50,675 bases of DNA from assembly GCF_030124325.1 (NCBI RefSeq), contig NZ_JASKLR010000026.1, forward strand, positions 21,730 through 72,404, written 5' to 3'. Made by a program: the position numbers and the translations under genes. Source of the DNA: Sinorhizobium sp. 8-89. Lineage in GTDB: Bacteria > Pseudomonadota > Alphaproteobacteria > Rhizobiales > Rhizobiaceae. Below, piece after piece: positions 1 through 9,036 of the stretch. The notes under the pieces were generated by a model. It searched no databases and had not been told where the DNA came from. It saw nothing but the letters and a program-made list of their open reading frames with translations. Within the stretch, counting starts at the first letter, position 1; every line of letters begins with the position of its first letter.

Positions 1-99
1 ACCAACGTTCTCGATGAAGAGCACCGAGCCCGGTTCCGGCGCGAGTTCCTCGGCCGCATGGCCGACCATGTGGGCGTCAAGGTGGCAGCCCTTGCCGGT
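1..99. repeat. Direct repeat, copy A (hypB segment within hypF)
   Basis: Bases 1-99 are identical to 730-828 and in the same orientation. The homology stops exactly at base 99/828 on the right; the left end is cut by the window. The offset is 729 bases, a multiple of three, so the reading frame passes through the join. Confidence 0.95.
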
Positions 100-411
100 C
101 CTGCCGCTCACACTCTCGAGGATCTCGAACCGCTCGCCGCCGGCTGGCGTGAGTTCGAGCACGTCGATTGAATCGATGCGGGCGAGCGGCGGCGCCTGGG
201 TCCGGATCGCATCGGGAAAGCGGCCCGCATCCGGGCCCTCGATCTCTATCAGCACGCCGGCACTGTCGTTCAGCACAAAGCCTGAGAGCCGCATGGTGCG
301 CGCAAGCCTGTAGGCGAACGGTCGGAACCCGACGCCCTGCACGGCGCCGCGCACTCGGAGTCTCAGCCGTCGGACCCGGTTTGCGGTCGGTCGTGCAAGC
401 GCCCCCGCCAT
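1..411 (-). pseudogene. hypF: HypF N-terminus fused in frame to an internal piece of HypB; continues beyond the window edge
   Basis: HypF makes the cyanide ligands of the [NiFe] centre from carbamoyl phosphate. The first ~104 codons encode the expected N-terminal acylphosphatase-like domain, with the motif RGAVQGVGFRPFAYRLA near residues 25-41. From codon 105 (base 99) to the edge the reading frame is identical to HypB codons 162-194 ([18 protein letters not shown] onward) and not to the HypF zinc-finger region. The ATG at 411 follows the hypB TGA (415-417) by 3 bases. As read this gene is a chimera and could not make active HypF. An intact hypF may lie just outside if the join is a tandem duplication. 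The identity of the HypF domain is clear; the cause of the fusion is not. Confidence 0.8.
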
Positions 412-414
412 GGG

Positions 415-1311
415 TCATGCCACCTTCGGCCGCGCGGGCCGGTGGGGAGCGGATGATTCGAGCCAGGCATAGAAGGCTTCCATCCCCTCTCCCGTGCGGG
501 CGGAGAGGGTTAGCGTCTGCAAGCGCGGATTGACGCGCAATGCATTTGCAATGCAGAGCCCGACATTGAAGTCGAGATGCGCCAGCAGGTCGGCCTTGTT
601 GAGGATCATCAGGTCGGCAGCGGCGAAAATGTCGGGATATTTGAGCGGCTTGTCCTCGCCCTCGGTGACCGAGAGCACCACCACCTTGTGGTCCTCGCCG
701 AGGTCGAAGGCGGCGGGACAGACGAGATTACCAACGTTCTCGATGAAGAGCACCGAGCCCGGTTCCGGCGCGAGTTCCTCGGCCGCATGGCCGACCATGT
801 GGGCGTCAAGGTGGCAGCCCTTGCCGGTATTGATCTGGATCGCCTGCGCCCCGGTTTCGCGGATCCGCGCCGCATCGTTCGAGGTCTGCTGGTCGCCTTC
901 GATGACGGAGATCGAGAGGCGGTTCTTCAGGTCATTGATCGTGCGGACTAGCAGGCTGGTCTTGCCCGAGCCGGGGCTGGAGACGAAGTTGAGGGCGACG
1001 ATGCCCCGGCGCCCGAAATAGCACCGATTCTCGGCCGCATAGGCGTCGTTCTTGGAAAGGATATCCCGCTCCACCTGGATGATCCGTTCCTGGCTCATCC
1101 CCGGAACATGCACGCCGGAAATGGCGTAGCCATAATCGACGCTGCCGTGGCCGGGTTGTTGGTCGTGCTCGTGGGCGCCATGATGTCGGTGGTGGTGGCC
1201 ACGATCGTGGTGACCGTGGTGATGGTGATGGTCATGGCCGTGACCATGGCCGCTCGCTTCGTGCTTGTTGCCCTCGATGGCCGACGTCCCGCAACCGCAT
1301 ACCGTGCACAT
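415..1311 (-). CDS. hypB: HypB, hydrogenase nickel-incorporation GTPase
   Basis: HypB is the GTPase that, with HypA, delivers nickel to the hydrogenase large subunit in the cytoplasm. The 298-residue protein starts with the high-affinity metal motif CTVCGCG (Cys2, Cys5, Cys7). A histidine-rich stretch follows at about residues 22-48 and probably stores nickel, as in other rhizobial HypB proteins. The G domain has a P-loop SSPGSGKTS (111-119), the [10 protein letters not shown] switch region and the base-specificity motif NKADLL. The ATG overlaps the hypA stop by one base (TGATG), which suggests translational coupling. Bases 730-828 recur at the window edge. The gene itself looks intact. Confidence 0.97.
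   Translation of the reverse strand: MCTVCGCGTSAIEGNKHEASGHGHGHDHHHHHGHHDRGHHHRHHGAHEHDQQPGHGSVDYGYAISGVHVPGMSQERIIQVERDILSKNDAYAAENRCYFGRRGIVALNFVSSPGSGKTSLLVRTINDLKNRLSISVIEGDQQTSNDAARIRETGAQAIQINTGKGCHLDAHMVGHAAEELAPEPGSVLFIENVGNLVCPAAFDLGEDHKVVVLSVTEGEDKPLKYPDIFAAADLMILNKADLLAHLDFNVGLCIANALRVNPRLQTLTLSARTGEGMEAFYAWLESSAPHRPARPKVA
730..828. repeat. Direct repeat, copy B (inside hypB)
   Basis: This is the native location of the 99-base segment that is repeated at 1-99. It codes for HypB residues 162-194, including the [10 protein letters not shown] motif. Confidence 0.95.
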
Positions 1312-1652
1312 CAGATCACCTCCATGTCCCTGATCTTCAATTCATCGCCTGCCGTCATCTGGACGCGGTGCCGTTTGCAGTTCGGGCAGGCGCCGAACCG
1401 CTCTTCCAGGGCTACCGTCTTGCCGCAATCGAGGCACCAGCCTTCGCCGGCGATGCGATTGATCTCCAGCGTGGCGGCGTCGGCGATCGTGCCGTACCGC
1501 GCCGCCTCGTAGCAGAAGAGCAGCGCATCCGTATCGACGTGGCTGAGCGCGCCGACATCGAGGCGGACCGACTTGATCCGCGTCGCGCCGTTCTGCCGCG
1601 CCGTCTGGCAGACGATCTCGATCACGCTCTCCATCAGCGACATTTCATGCAT
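1311..1652 (-). CDS. hypA: HypA, hydrogenase nickel-incorporation metallochaperone
   Basis: This 113-residue protein binds nickel through its N-terminal MHEMSL motif (His2 is the usual ligand). It carries a structural zinc site made by two CxxC pairs, CLDC near residue 73 and CPNC near 89. It works with HypB in nickel insertion into HupL. The start at 1652 is fixed by the conserved MHEMS sequence; a longer upstream frame exists but lies inside hupK. It overlaps the end of hupK by 8 bases and the hypB start by one, so it belongs to the same operon. Confidence 0.96.
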   Translation of the reverse strand: MHEMSLMESVIEIVCQTARQNGATRIKSVRLDVGALSHVDTDALLFCYEAARYGTIADAATLEINRIAGEGWCLDCGKTVALEERFGACPNCKRHRVQMTAGDELKIRDMEVI

Positions 1653-2757
1653 CGCCAACCTCGCGAACATCGATCTCGAAGGCCACGCAGGGATCGAAAA
1701 GGACCGCGAGCCGGGATACCGACCGGACGGCAGCCTCGTTGCTCCCGATCGACGACGACACAAGTGTCTCGACGAAGGGGCCGGCTGGATGAAAGTTCCA
1801 TTCGGTCGGGGCGAGAATGCGATAGGCTGAAAGTCTGCCGTCGTCTCCGATCTCGGCCTGATGATAGAGCCGTCCGCGCGCGCATTCGACCGCACCATAG
1901 CCACCCTGGCGCGGCGTAGGCCCGCTGGAGGCGAGCCTAGTCCAGTCGAACTCCCCTGTCCTCGCAAGAGCCATGAGTTGGCTAAGCGAGATGTAGACGT
2001 CGGCGGTTCTGGCCCGCAGGCGCTGCGCCAGATGGGATGCCGGGACGAAGCCGGCGGGCGCGAAACGGGCATATGCGCCGGTTTCCGCTACGCGGCCGAA
2101 AAGGTGCGGCAGGTCGGCATAGCCGGGCTCGTTGCAGAGCCGCACTACGACTTCCGCGTCGTCCTTGATGGTCAGCGCATCGGGACTGCGGCCGGTGAAG
2201 GTATGGTCGTTCTCGACGTCGCGAAGCATCGCTGCCCAGGCTGTCCCCGACAAGGGCGCATCGCCCTGACCAGGGATTCCGAGCGCGGTGACTGCAGCGG
2301 AAAGCCGCTCGGTCGCCACCGCTAGGTGCGACCGGTCGATTCTCTGGGCCTTGACCTCCGCGATAATCGCCTTCGAGGCGGCCAGCGCCTCGCGGAGATG
2401 TTTACCGGCGGCCGCGGCAAGCGGTGCAGGCAGGGGAGTCGGCCAATGGAGGATGAGCGCGCGCAGCGTTTCGAATATCCGCTCCGCCAGCATTCCCGCG
2501 CTGGCGCCCGCGCGCTCCTCGTCGTTCATTGCCAGGTCCGCCGCGTTGAGGACGGCAAGCCGGGCCGCCACCGATTGCGCAAAGCCGCAAAGCGAGAACA
2601 CCTGCGGCGCAAGCGCGGGTGCTTCCTCGGGTCTGCGACCGACGAAGATGTACGTCAGCCCCTTCAGGCGGTTCGCCTTCACCGAGACGGAGCGGGCGAG
2701 CGCGCGTGACACCGTCACCTCGATACTGATCGTGCCTGCCCCGAGAAGGAGCGTCAT
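1645..2757 (-). CDS. hupK: HupK, hydrogenase assembly protein
   Basis: HupK is an accessory protein of uptake hydrogenases, distantly related to the large subunit, thought to act as a scaffold during assembly of the Fe(CN)2CO unit. This 370-residue protein has no strong catalytic motif that I can point to. Assignment rests on size, on composition and on its position between hupJ and hypA, exactly as in the hup clusters of rhizobia. Its start overlaps the hupJ stop by 4 bases (ATGA type) and its end overlaps hypA. Confidence 0.85.
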   Translation of the reverse strand: MTLLLGAGTISIEVTVSRALARSVSVKANRLKGLTYIFVGRRPEEAPALAPQVFSLCGFAQSVAARLAVLNAADLAMNDEERAGASAGMLAERIFETLRALILHWPTPLPAPLAAAAGKHLREALAASKAIIAEVKAQRIDRSHLAVATERLSAAVTALGIPGQGDAPLSGTAWAAMLRDVENDHTFTGRSPDALTIKDDAEVVVRLCNEPGYADLPHLFGRVAETGAYARFAPAGFVPASHLAQRLRARTADVYISLSQLMALARTGEFDWTRLASSGPTPRQGGYGAVECARGRLYHQAEIGDDGRLSAYRILAPTEWNFHPAGPFVETLVSSSIGSNEAAVRSVSRLAVLFDPCVAFEIDVREVGDA

Positions 2758-3272
2758 TCCGAAGTCTCCTCGCGCCGAGAGAAGGGCCCGCGCAGCAGAT
2801 CACGCCGGTTGACGATCGCGGACGGCGACGGCGGCGGTACGAGCGTGCCAGGATCGAAGAGGGCGCGGACGGCCTCCTCGGCGATTTCAAGTGCCGCCTC
2901 CATGGTCGAGAACTCGAAGACAGGAGAGAACAGTGAACAGGAATCGACACGGGCGACCGCATCGAGTTCGCCGACGATGAAGTCGACCTCACCCGCAGGC
3001 AGGCCGATGCGGACCGTGGAGCCCGCGGCGGCCGGAGCGGCGGGCGTTCCATCGGGCAGATCCGCAACCACGAGGTTCATGAACCAGGGCGTGGTCACGA
3101 TCCCGAAGGCGCGGCCGCTATAGGTCCGGAAGCCGGTCGCCGCGACGCCGAGCGCGGCATTGCAGATCGGTACATCCACCATGGCCGTGGCGCGGATCTG
3201 CCGGTAGTGCCTCTCGAGCCGCAAGCCGAGCGCCCGCGCCGGATCGACTGCCGCTCGGTCATTAGCTATCAT
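2754..3272 (-). CDS. hupJ: HupJ, HybE-type hydrogenase chaperone
   Basis: HupJ proteins (HybE family in enterobacteria) help mature the hydrogenase subunits. This 172-residue protein includes the family-like segment [20 protein letters not shown] and a following PWFMNLVV stretch. It overlaps hupI upstream by 11 bases and hupK downstream by 4, consistent with a tightly coupled operon. Identification combines these family-like residues with gene order. Confidence 0.87.
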   Translation of the reverse strand: MIANDRAAVDPARALGLRLERHYRQIRATAMVDVPICNAALGVAATGFRTYSGRAFGIVTTPWFMNLVVADLPDGTPAAPAAAGSTVRIGLPAGEVDFIVGELDAVARVDSCSLFSPVFEFSTMEAALEIAEEAVRALFDPGTLVPPPSPSAIVNRRDLLRGPFSRREETSE

Positions 3273-3477
3273 CGCCCAGCCTCATGAACTTCGATTGCAG
3301 TGCATCGCAATTCGGACACCGCCAGTCCTCCGGCAGCGCGGAAAACGGCGTGCGGGCCGGGATCTGCCAGACCGGGTCGCCGTCGGCGGGATTGTAAACG
3401 TGCCAGCAGATGCCGCATTCCATTCTGTCCTCGTCGGACAGGGTCTCGCGCTTACCGAAATTCTCGAAGGCGCTCAT
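3262..3477 (-). CDS. hupI: HupI, rubredoxin
   Basis: A 71-residue rubredoxin with the two iron-binding CxxC pairs, [12 protein letters not shown] and [10 protein letters not shown]. HupI-type rubredoxins are needed for active HupSL in nodules, probably by protecting or reducing the small subunit during maturation under changing oxygen. It overlaps hupH by 4 bases at its start and hupJ by 11 bases at its end. Confidence 0.95.
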   Translation of the reverse strand: MSAFENFGKRETLSDEDRMECGICWHVYNPADGDPVWQIPARTPFSALPEDWRCPNCDALQSKFMRLGDDS

Positions 3478-4322
3478 TTGAAATACGCCTCCTCAATCTC
3501 GCGCAACCGCGCCTCGGAGTCGCGGAAATCCTCCTCGGCGGCGATGGCGACCGAGGGAATGCCGCAGATTTCCAACGTATCGAGAATGATCGTGTCCATG
3601 GCGTTGTACATTTGGACCGACCAGACATTGCGCGTGCCGGTCGCGACGATACGGCAGGTTCCGTAGCCGCGTGAAGTGAGCTGTACCGGGCCTGCACCCA
3701 GCGTCTCCTGCAAAAAGGCCATATCTTCCGGGCTCATTGGGAAGAGCGAGAAGTTTATGACATATCCTGGATCGCCATCGCGATAACGACTGATCCGGTC
3801 GCCGATCTCGCTTAGCACGGGCATGATATTCATGGCGCCGGGCGGGGCCGGCCCGTGGCTGATCGATGCTGGCAGCACCGAACGCGCCCGCCGGACGGCG
3901 GCCGGGATACTTGCCACTTCGACATAGTCGGCAATGCGCCGGCCCTCGGCGTCGGTAAATCGGATTCGCCAGAGGCCGGCCATGACCGCTTCCTGCATCT
4001 GCGCCGTGATGCCGTTCGCAAGGGCCGCGACGCCGGCAACCTCACCCTCGCCGAGAGTTTGAGCAATCAGTTCTCTGTCCTCACCGGCGAAATCGGTGAT
4101 GTCGAACAGCCGGCCCGGCTCGTCGGCCTTCTGAACCGCGAGCGCGTCGGCCAGTTCCGGCAGGAGCATCGCCGTCCGACGACAACGGCGGATCATCTCT
4201 TCGCCGCTGCTGGTGGCGAGGAGATTGAGCTTGCGGGCACCTGGTTGCGGTTCGGCGCCGATCTGCATAACCGTCATCGCGGCATCCTCGCCATTGGGGG
4301 AAACCCGAAAACCGGCCCTCAT
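3474..4322 (-). CDS. hupH: HupH, hydrogenase expression/maturation protein (HyaF-like)
   Basis: The 282-residue product matches HupH/HyaF proteins in length and in position between hupG and hupI. These proteins assist maturation or Tat export of the small subunit. A segment near the C-terminus (NVWSVQMYNAMDTIILDTLE) is typical of the family. The ATG at 4322 overlaps the hupG stop by 4 bases. Confidence 0.88.
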   Translation of the reverse strand: MRAGFRVSPNGEDAAMTVMQIGAEPQPGARKLNLLATSSGEEMIRRCRRTAMLLPELADALAVQKADEPGRLFDITDFAGEDRELIAQTLGEGEVAGVAALANGITAQMQEAVMAGLWRIRFTDAEGRRIADYVEVASIPAAVRRARSVLPASISHGPAPPGAMNIMPVLSEIGDRISRYRDGDPGYVINFSLFPMSPEDMAFLQETLGAGPVQLTSRGYGTCRIVATGTRNVWSVQMYNAMDTIILDTLEICGIPSVAIAAEEDFRDSEARLREIEEAYFK

Positions 4323-4768
4323 CGCACGATCTCACCTGCCGGCACGGGCATAACGACCTGTGGTCCGCCCGAGGGCACCACGACCGGCGCGTCGGGCGGG
4401 AGGCAGGCGCCGATTTTCTCGATATATTCCGACCAGTCGCGGACGTTACCGAGCACGCCCACCAGCTGATCCCGCCACGTCACGACGAGGCTTGGCATGA
4501 CGACGACGTTGAAGCGCGTCTTGAGCTTGTCCTCGGCCGTGCGGCGGACCACTGCGCCGCGCAGGCGGCCGCGGAAGAACCGCAGGAGTTCGGGAAGAAT
4601 GACGGCGACGTCATCGACCTCGGGCCGTTGCGACGGATCGCCGGTGAAGAACAACACGGCATTGACAGGCTCGCCCGTTGTCGAGGCGAGGAAAACGTCG
4701 ATGTTCGTCTCGTCGACAACAGGAAGGCGCACCCGCTCGCTCAGGGCGCGGACCACGGCAGATGGCAT
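4319..4768 (-). CDS. hupG: HupG, small-subunit chaperone (HyaE-like, thioredoxin fold)
   Basis: HupG/HyaE proteins bind the twin-arginine signal of the hydrogenase small subunit before export. The 149-residue frame starts at the ATG at 4768, which has GGAGGA a few bases upstream; a GTG at 4780 is possible but overlaps that ribosome binding site. The thioredoxin-like part includes AVLFFTGDPSQRPEVDDVAV. It is preceded by a 121-base gap holding an exact sigma-54 promoter match, so hupGHIJK-hypAB may also be transcribed separately from hupSLCDEF. Confidence 0.85.
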   Translation of the reverse strand: MPSAVVRALSERVRLPVVDETNIDVFLASTTGEPVNAVLFFTGDPSQRPEVDDVAVILPELLRFFRGRLRGAVVRRTAEDKLKTRFNVVVMPSLVVTWRDQLVGVLGNVRDWSEYIEKIGACLPPDAPVVVPSGGPQVVMPVPAGEIVR

Positions 4769-4805
4769 TCTCTCCTCCACAAATCACCATGCAGAACGTA
4801 TGGCC

Positions 4806-4821
4806 TGCAAACAGCGTGCCA
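4806..4821 (-). promoter_or_regulatory. Consensus sigma-54 (-24/-12) promoter upstream of hupG
   Basis: On the minus strand this reads TGGCACGCTGTTTGCA, a perfect match to TGGCAC-N5-TTGCA, with GG and GC separated by ten bases. It lies in the hupF-hupG gap, and transcription would begin about 25-30 bases before the hupG start codon. No clear NifA-type TGT-N10-ACA site was seen upstream. Confidence 0.8.
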
Positions 4822-4901
4822 GACTGACGAATGTTGGATGAAAACTTTTCGCCTTCTTGAGCGTCACCGAGATCTGGATGCAAGTTCCAGCCTGGGATTT
4901 T

Positions 4902-5198
4902 TCACTTGTCGCGCAGATGCGATGGTAGTTCCGGTTCGATGGAGATGAGATCGGAGAAAAAGGTCTCGAAGGCTCTTCCCTCTGCCGCTTCGGCCAAACC
5001 CGACAGCGCATCGTCGATCACGCGCGCCTCGTCGGCATCGAGTACGCGGATGGCCGAGCCGAGATGGGTGAGGACATAGGTGCCGGGCGGCTGCGGGCCG
5101 ACCAGCGTGAGTGAGATCGACAATATCGCGCCGTGACGTTCGCATTGCGCGACAAACTCGTTAACCGCGACGACGCGCATGGGAATGCCGATGCACAT
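4902..5198 (-). CDS. hupF: HupF, HypC-family hydrogenase chaperone
   Basis: HypC/HupF chaperones bind the immature large subunit through the N-terminal cysteine and stabilise it, in HupF's case under higher oxygen. The 98-residue frame starts MCIGIPMRV, with the essential Cys2 and the IP motif, which fixes the start at 5198. The middle segment PGTYVLTHLGSAIRVLD is typical. The C-terminal extension beyond ~75 residues agrees with HupF rather than HypC. It lies about 90 bases after the reconstructed end of hupE. Confidence 0.94.
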   Translation of the reverse strand: MCIGIPMRVVAVNEFVAQCERHGAILSISLTLVGPQPPGTYVLTHLGSAIRVLDADEARVIDDALSGLAEAAEGRAFETFFSDLISIEPELPSHLRDK

Positions 5199-5290
5199 GA
5201 CATTACTCCGTTCCGAACGGCGGAATGGGTAGGCGCGGGGCGTAGGGTGCCCCATACGGCTCCCGGCAGGCCTCAGCGGTGGGGGATGGT

Positions 5291-5871
5291 TCAGCCCGCA
5301 AGCAGAGCCGCGCCAGCGAGGGCGACAGCCGCGCCGGCGATTCGCGCCGCGGCCGCCCTGGCCCTGCCGGACTTGAGCGAGGCCAGCCCGAACCAATGAG
5401 ATGAAGGACGATCGTAGCGCCGAGAAAGGCGGCCACATAGTCGCCCGCATGCGCCCTTCTCGACAGTTCGGTACCATGGACATGGCCGTGGAAGAGGGCG
5501 CAAATCCCGACCACGGTCCCGGCCACTGAAGTAGGAACCTTCACATCGAAGGCCTCTAAGGCCACCAAGGCACCGAGCACGGCCACCGTCAGCGCGACCC
5601 CGGTCTCAGCCATCGGAAGCGCGATGCCATAGGTGCCCATACTGCCGCCGATCGCCATCACCGCGACAAAGGTGGAGGGCACGATCCATCGGGCCTTGCC
5701 GCCTAGGGTCGGCGCGCAGCCAACCGCAACCATCGCCAGGATATGATCGAAACCGCTGAACGGATAGCCGAGACCTGCAAGCGTGCCATCGGCATGCAGC
5801 CCGACATGGGCATGGGCGACGCCCGGTAGCGTAAGCGCGGCGAGCGCCACCGTCATTTTCCGGCAATTCAT
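5291..5871 (-). pseudogene. hupE: HupE, HupE/UreJ-type nickel permease, frameshifted
   Basis: HupE is a six-helix inner-membrane protein that brings nickel into the cell for hydrogenase. The N-terminal ~158 residues are normal: a signal-like start, the motif YPFSGFDHILAMVAVG with the metal-binding Asp-His, and several hydrophobic helices up to TIVLHLIG. At about base 5393 one base is missing compared with the expected LIGFGLASLKSG. The last helix, AAVALAGAALLAG, is found in the next frame ending at 5291. As written the frame reads a hydrophilic, unrelated tail to 5203. This may be a true mutation or a sequencing error. The start overlaps the hupD stop (ATGA). Confidence 0.85.
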
Positions 5872-6485
5872 GGGATCCCCTCACTAGTTGAACGCGCCGA
5901 CTCGGCGCGCCGCTCGTAATGTTCGCAATCGATGTCGTTTTCGAGCAGCGGCAGAAACACCGCTCCATCTGGTCGCGCCCTGACCGCGACGCCCCAGCTT
6001 CTCAGTATCTGAACGGCCGTTTCGACGGCCGCGGGTATGACCGCGTTGATCGGTGCTGTCAGCGGACCGCCCCAGTCCTCGAGATCAAGAGGCTGGCAGC
6101 CTATCAGGGCCAGTCGCTCCGGATAGTGCCCCATTAGGTCGGCGGCGCTCAGCACCTCTTGGAATCCAGTCTGGTGCAGGCTCAACTTCTTGGCGCCGGT
6201 GAATTTCGGCACTTCGTCGTCCAACACCACCTTCATCGCGCCCGGCTCGAGACCGTAGTCGATGGCGTCAAAGACGATCAGCCGATCGTGCTCGTTGACG
6301 AACTGGACGAGGTAGAGCCCCTGCGTGCCGCCATCAAGGATAGTGACACTATCGGGCACTTCGTAGGTCTTATGGAACTGTTCCACCGCGCGTACGCCAA
6401 AACCCTCGTCGGCCCAGAGGATGTTGCCAATGCCGAGTACGAGAATGCGTAACACTGACGAGGGTGCCGGGGGAGGGCTGGCCAT
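5868..6485 (-). CDS. hupD: HupD, hydrogenase maturation endopeptidase
   Basis: HupD removes the C-terminal peptide of HupL after nickel insertion. The 205-residue protein contains the family motif LGIGNILWADEGFGVRAVE with the nickel-sensing Glu, followed by the Asp in IVFDAID and the His in LSLHQTGF. These three are the usual metal-binding residues. It starts directly after the hupC stop and its stop overlaps hupE. Confidence 0.96.
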   Translation of the reverse strand: MASPPPAPSSVLRILVLGIGNILWADEGFGVRAVEQFHKTYEVPDSVTILDGGTQGLYLVQFVNEHDRLIVFDAIDYGLEPGAMKVVLDDEVPKFTGAKKLSLHQTGFQEVLSAADLMGHYPERLALIGCQPLDLEDWGGPLTAPINAVIPAAVETAVQILRSWGVAVRARPDGAVFLPLLENDIDCEHYERRAESARSTSEGIP

Positions 6486-7208
6486 CTAGCCCTCCCCGTC
6501 CTTGAAGAGCTGCACGCCCGAAATCATCGACGAGATGATGCTCTGCCGGCTCATGATGTCGTCGCGCACGGCCACATAGATGTGGACCATCGTGAATACG
6601 AGGACCACCCACATGCCGAGATGGTGGTGGGAGTGGATGTCCTGGCTGTTCGGCCAGATCGAGAACATCCAGCCGAAGAGCGCATATTCCCAGCTGTCGC
6701 GGCCGGCCCCCTCGCTATAGAGCGCGAAACCGGTGCTCACCATGAAGGAAAGCGGCAGAGTGAACAGGAGGAACATGGTAGAGCGGGCGAGCGGATTGTG
6801 GCCGACATATTTCGTCGGCTGCCGCGCTAGGAAGGTATACCACAGCACCTCGTGCAGCCATTCCTTCCAGAAATGGACGCTCCAGAACGGCACGTAAAAG
6901 ATCTGGCGGGCATGAGTGTTGCCGACGAATGCCCAGTAGACCCTGAGGATCAGGAACACGACGAGGACCTGCCCCGCCGCGAAGTGGATGAAGCGGATAT
7001 AGCCCATCAGAAAATTGGCGCTCGCCTCTCCGGGCGCCGAAGGCAGCGGCGAGCCGATGAAGTAACCGGTCAGCGCGAGCGTCAGGATGGCGAAGGCGTT
7101 GACCCAGTGCCAGATGCGCACCGGGGCCTCATAGACATAGACGCTCTGGCGCTGGACCGCCTTTTCGCCATGTGCGTCTGCGGCGGCGGGAGTTTCATGG
7201 ATACTCAT
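6486..7208 (-). CDS. hupC: HupC, b-type cytochrome subunit of uptake hydrogenase
   Basis: A 240-residue, four-helix membrane cytochrome that anchors HupSL in the inner membrane and passes electrons to the quinone pool. Haem-ligand histidines can be seen in RIWHWVNAFAI, in FIHFAAGQVLVVF and in HSHHHLGMWVVLVF near the C-terminus. It follows hupL by 12 bases with a GAGGAGG ribosome binding site. Confidence 0.96.
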   Translation of the reverse strand: MSIHETPAAADAHGEKAVQRQSVYVYEAPVRIWHWVNAFAILTLALTGYFIGSPLPSAPGEASANFLMGYIRFIHFAAGQVLVVFLILRVYWAFVGNTHARQIFYVPFWSVHFWKEWLHEVLWYTFLARQPTKYVGHNPLARSTMFLLFTLPLSFMVSTGFALYSEGAGRDSWEYALFGWMFSIWPNSQDIHSHHHLGMWVVLVFTMVHIYVAVRDDIMSRQSIISSMISGVQLFKDGEG

Positions 7209-7220
7209 ACCCCAACCTCC

Positions 7221-9011
7221 TCACCGGACCTGGACCCTGGCCATTTGCTGACCGTCCGGGCTGATGACATGTGTTGAGCATGCCAGGCACGGATCGAAGG
7301 AGTGGATGGTCCTCAAGATTTCGAGTGGCTGAGCGGGGTCCGACATCGGTGTATCTATCAGCGATGCCTCGAAGGCGCCGATGTTGCCGGCCGGATCGCG
7401 TGGGCTACCGTTCCATGTGGTGGGGACGACGCACTGGTAATTGTCGATCTTGCCGTCCTTGATCTTTATCCAGTGGGCGAGCGCACCGCGCGGCGCCTCG
7501 GTGAAGCCAACGCCCTTGACCTCCTTTGGCCAAGTCTCAGGGCTCCACTTGTCAACTTGGGCGGTGCTCGAGTTGCCGGCCTTGATGTTGGCGATCAGCT
7601 TGTTCTGAAAATGGCGCATCTGGTAGCCCGCCCATTGTGATTCCAGCGCGCGGGCCGCCGTACGACCGAGCGTCGAGAACAGAGCCGAGATAGGCAGGCC
7701 GAGGTCCTTGAGCACCTTGTCGACTGGGTCCGTGAACTCGGCCTTGTTCTGGGCGTAGCCGACGATCCAGCGGGCGAGCGGCCCGACCTCCATGGCGTTG
7801 CCGCGCCAGCGCGGCGCTTTGATCCAGGAATATTTGGCGCCCTCGTCGAGCTGCTGGATATTGGTCTTGGTGCCCTTGGCGTTGGGGCCGAGTTCGTAAT
7901 GCGGATCGGTGACGCCGTCCCATGGATGCAAGCCTTTGCTCTCGTCGGGATACTTGTACCAGGAGTGGGTGACAAATTCCTGTATTTGCTCGGGGTCAGC
8001 GTGATCGACCGGATGCACTTCGGCAAGGTTGCCGTTGATGATCGCGCCGCGCGGCAGCTTGAGGCTCGCATCCGAATAGTCGTTGGCGTACTCCGGCACG
8101 TCGCCATAGGCGAGCACATTCTTTCCGGAGAGCCCGCCCCCATAGAGCCAGTCCTTGTAGAACGAGCCTATGGCCATAATATCGGGGATGTAGACCTTGT
8201 CATTGAACTCGATCAGCTGATCGATGATCGAGGTCACCATGCTCAGCCGTTCCATGTTGATCGCACCGACGGCGCCGGTGCCATCGATGTTGATCGGACA
8301 GGGCACGCCGCCGACGAGCCAATTCGGATGCGGATTCTTGCCGCCGAAGATCGTATGAATCTTGACGATCTCCTTCTGGAAGTCGAGAGCTTCGAGATAA
8401 TGCGCCACCGTCATCAAGTTGACCTCCGGCGGCAGCTTGTAGGAAGCGTTGCCCCAATAGCCGTTCTTGAACGGGCCGAGCTGGCCCGACTCCACGAATT
8501 TCTTGAGCCGGCTGTGGATGTCCTTGAAATACCCAGGCGAGGAGAGCGGCCAGTCGGACATCGACTGCGCGAGCGCGGAGGTCGCCTTCGGATCGGCCGA
8601 AACCGCCGAGATCACGTCGACCCAGTCGAGGGCGTGGAGGTGGTAGAAGTGCACCACGTGGTCATGAACCTGCAGCGCGAGCTGCATCAGGTTGCGGATC
8701 GAGTTGGCGTTTTCGGGGATTGTGATGCCAAGCGCGTTCTCGACCGCGCGCACCGAAGTGAGTGCATGGGTGCCGGTGCAGACGCCGCAGATGCGCTCGG
8801 TGAAGGCCCAGGCGTCGCGCGGGTCGCGGTTCTTCAGGATCACTTCGATGCCGCGCCACATCGTGCCGGTCGACACGGCGTTGCGGATGATGTTGTTCTC
8901 GTCGACATTGACCTCGACCCGCATATGCCCCTCGATGCGGGTAACGGGATCGACGACGATGCGCTTGCCGGAATTGTCCAGCTTGAAGCCGTTCGGAGTC
9001 TGGATCGTCAT
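7221..9011 (-). CDS. hupL: HupL, uptake [NiFe]-hydrogenase large subunit
   Basis: The 596-residue catalytic subunit oxidises H2 in the periplasm. The two nickel-binding motifs are present: [11 protein letters not shown] with Cys75 and Cys78, and DPCLACSTH with Cys575 and Cys578. Cleavage by HupD is expected after His581, releasing a 15-residue tail. The [10 protein letters not shown] motif near residue 25 is also conserved. It is directly downstream of hupS and looks fully intact. Confidence 0.98.
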   Translation of the reverse strand: MTIQTPNGFKLDNSGKRIVVDPVTRIEGHMRVEVNVDENNIIRNAVSTGTMWRGIEVILKNRDPRDAWAFTERICGVCTGTHALTSVRAVENALGITIPENANSIRNLMQLALQVHDHVVHFYHLHALDWVDVISAVSADPKATSALAQSMSDWPLSSPGYFKDIHSRLKKFVESGQLGPFKNGYWGNASYKLPPEVNLMTVAHYLEALDFQKEIVKIHTIFGGKNPHPNWLVGGVPCPINIDGTGAVGAINMERLSMVTSIIDQLIEFNDKVYIPDIMAIGSFYKDWLYGGGLSGKNVLAYGDVPEYANDYSDASLKLPRGAIINGNLAEVHPVDHADPEQIQEFVTHSWYKYPDESKGLHPWDGVTDPHYELGPNAKGTKTNIQQLDEGAKYSWIKAPRWRGNAMEVGPLARWIVGYAQNKAEFTDPVDKVLKDLGLPISALFSTLGRTAARALESQWAGYQMRHFQNKLIANIKAGNSSTAQVDKWSPETWPKEVKGVGFTEAPRGALAHWIKIKDGKIDNYQCVVPTTWNGSPRDPAGNIGAFEASLIDTPMSDPAQPLEILRTIHSFDPCLACSTHVISPDGQQMARVQVR

Positions 9012-9036
9012 GATGGTGATTTTCCTGCCTAGAGGG

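Noticed and set aside
1165..1250. Short repeated GTG/GTGATG-rich pattern that looks like a simple repeat
   Set aside because: It is the codon pattern of the histidine-rich N-terminus of HypB and needs no separate repeat annotation.
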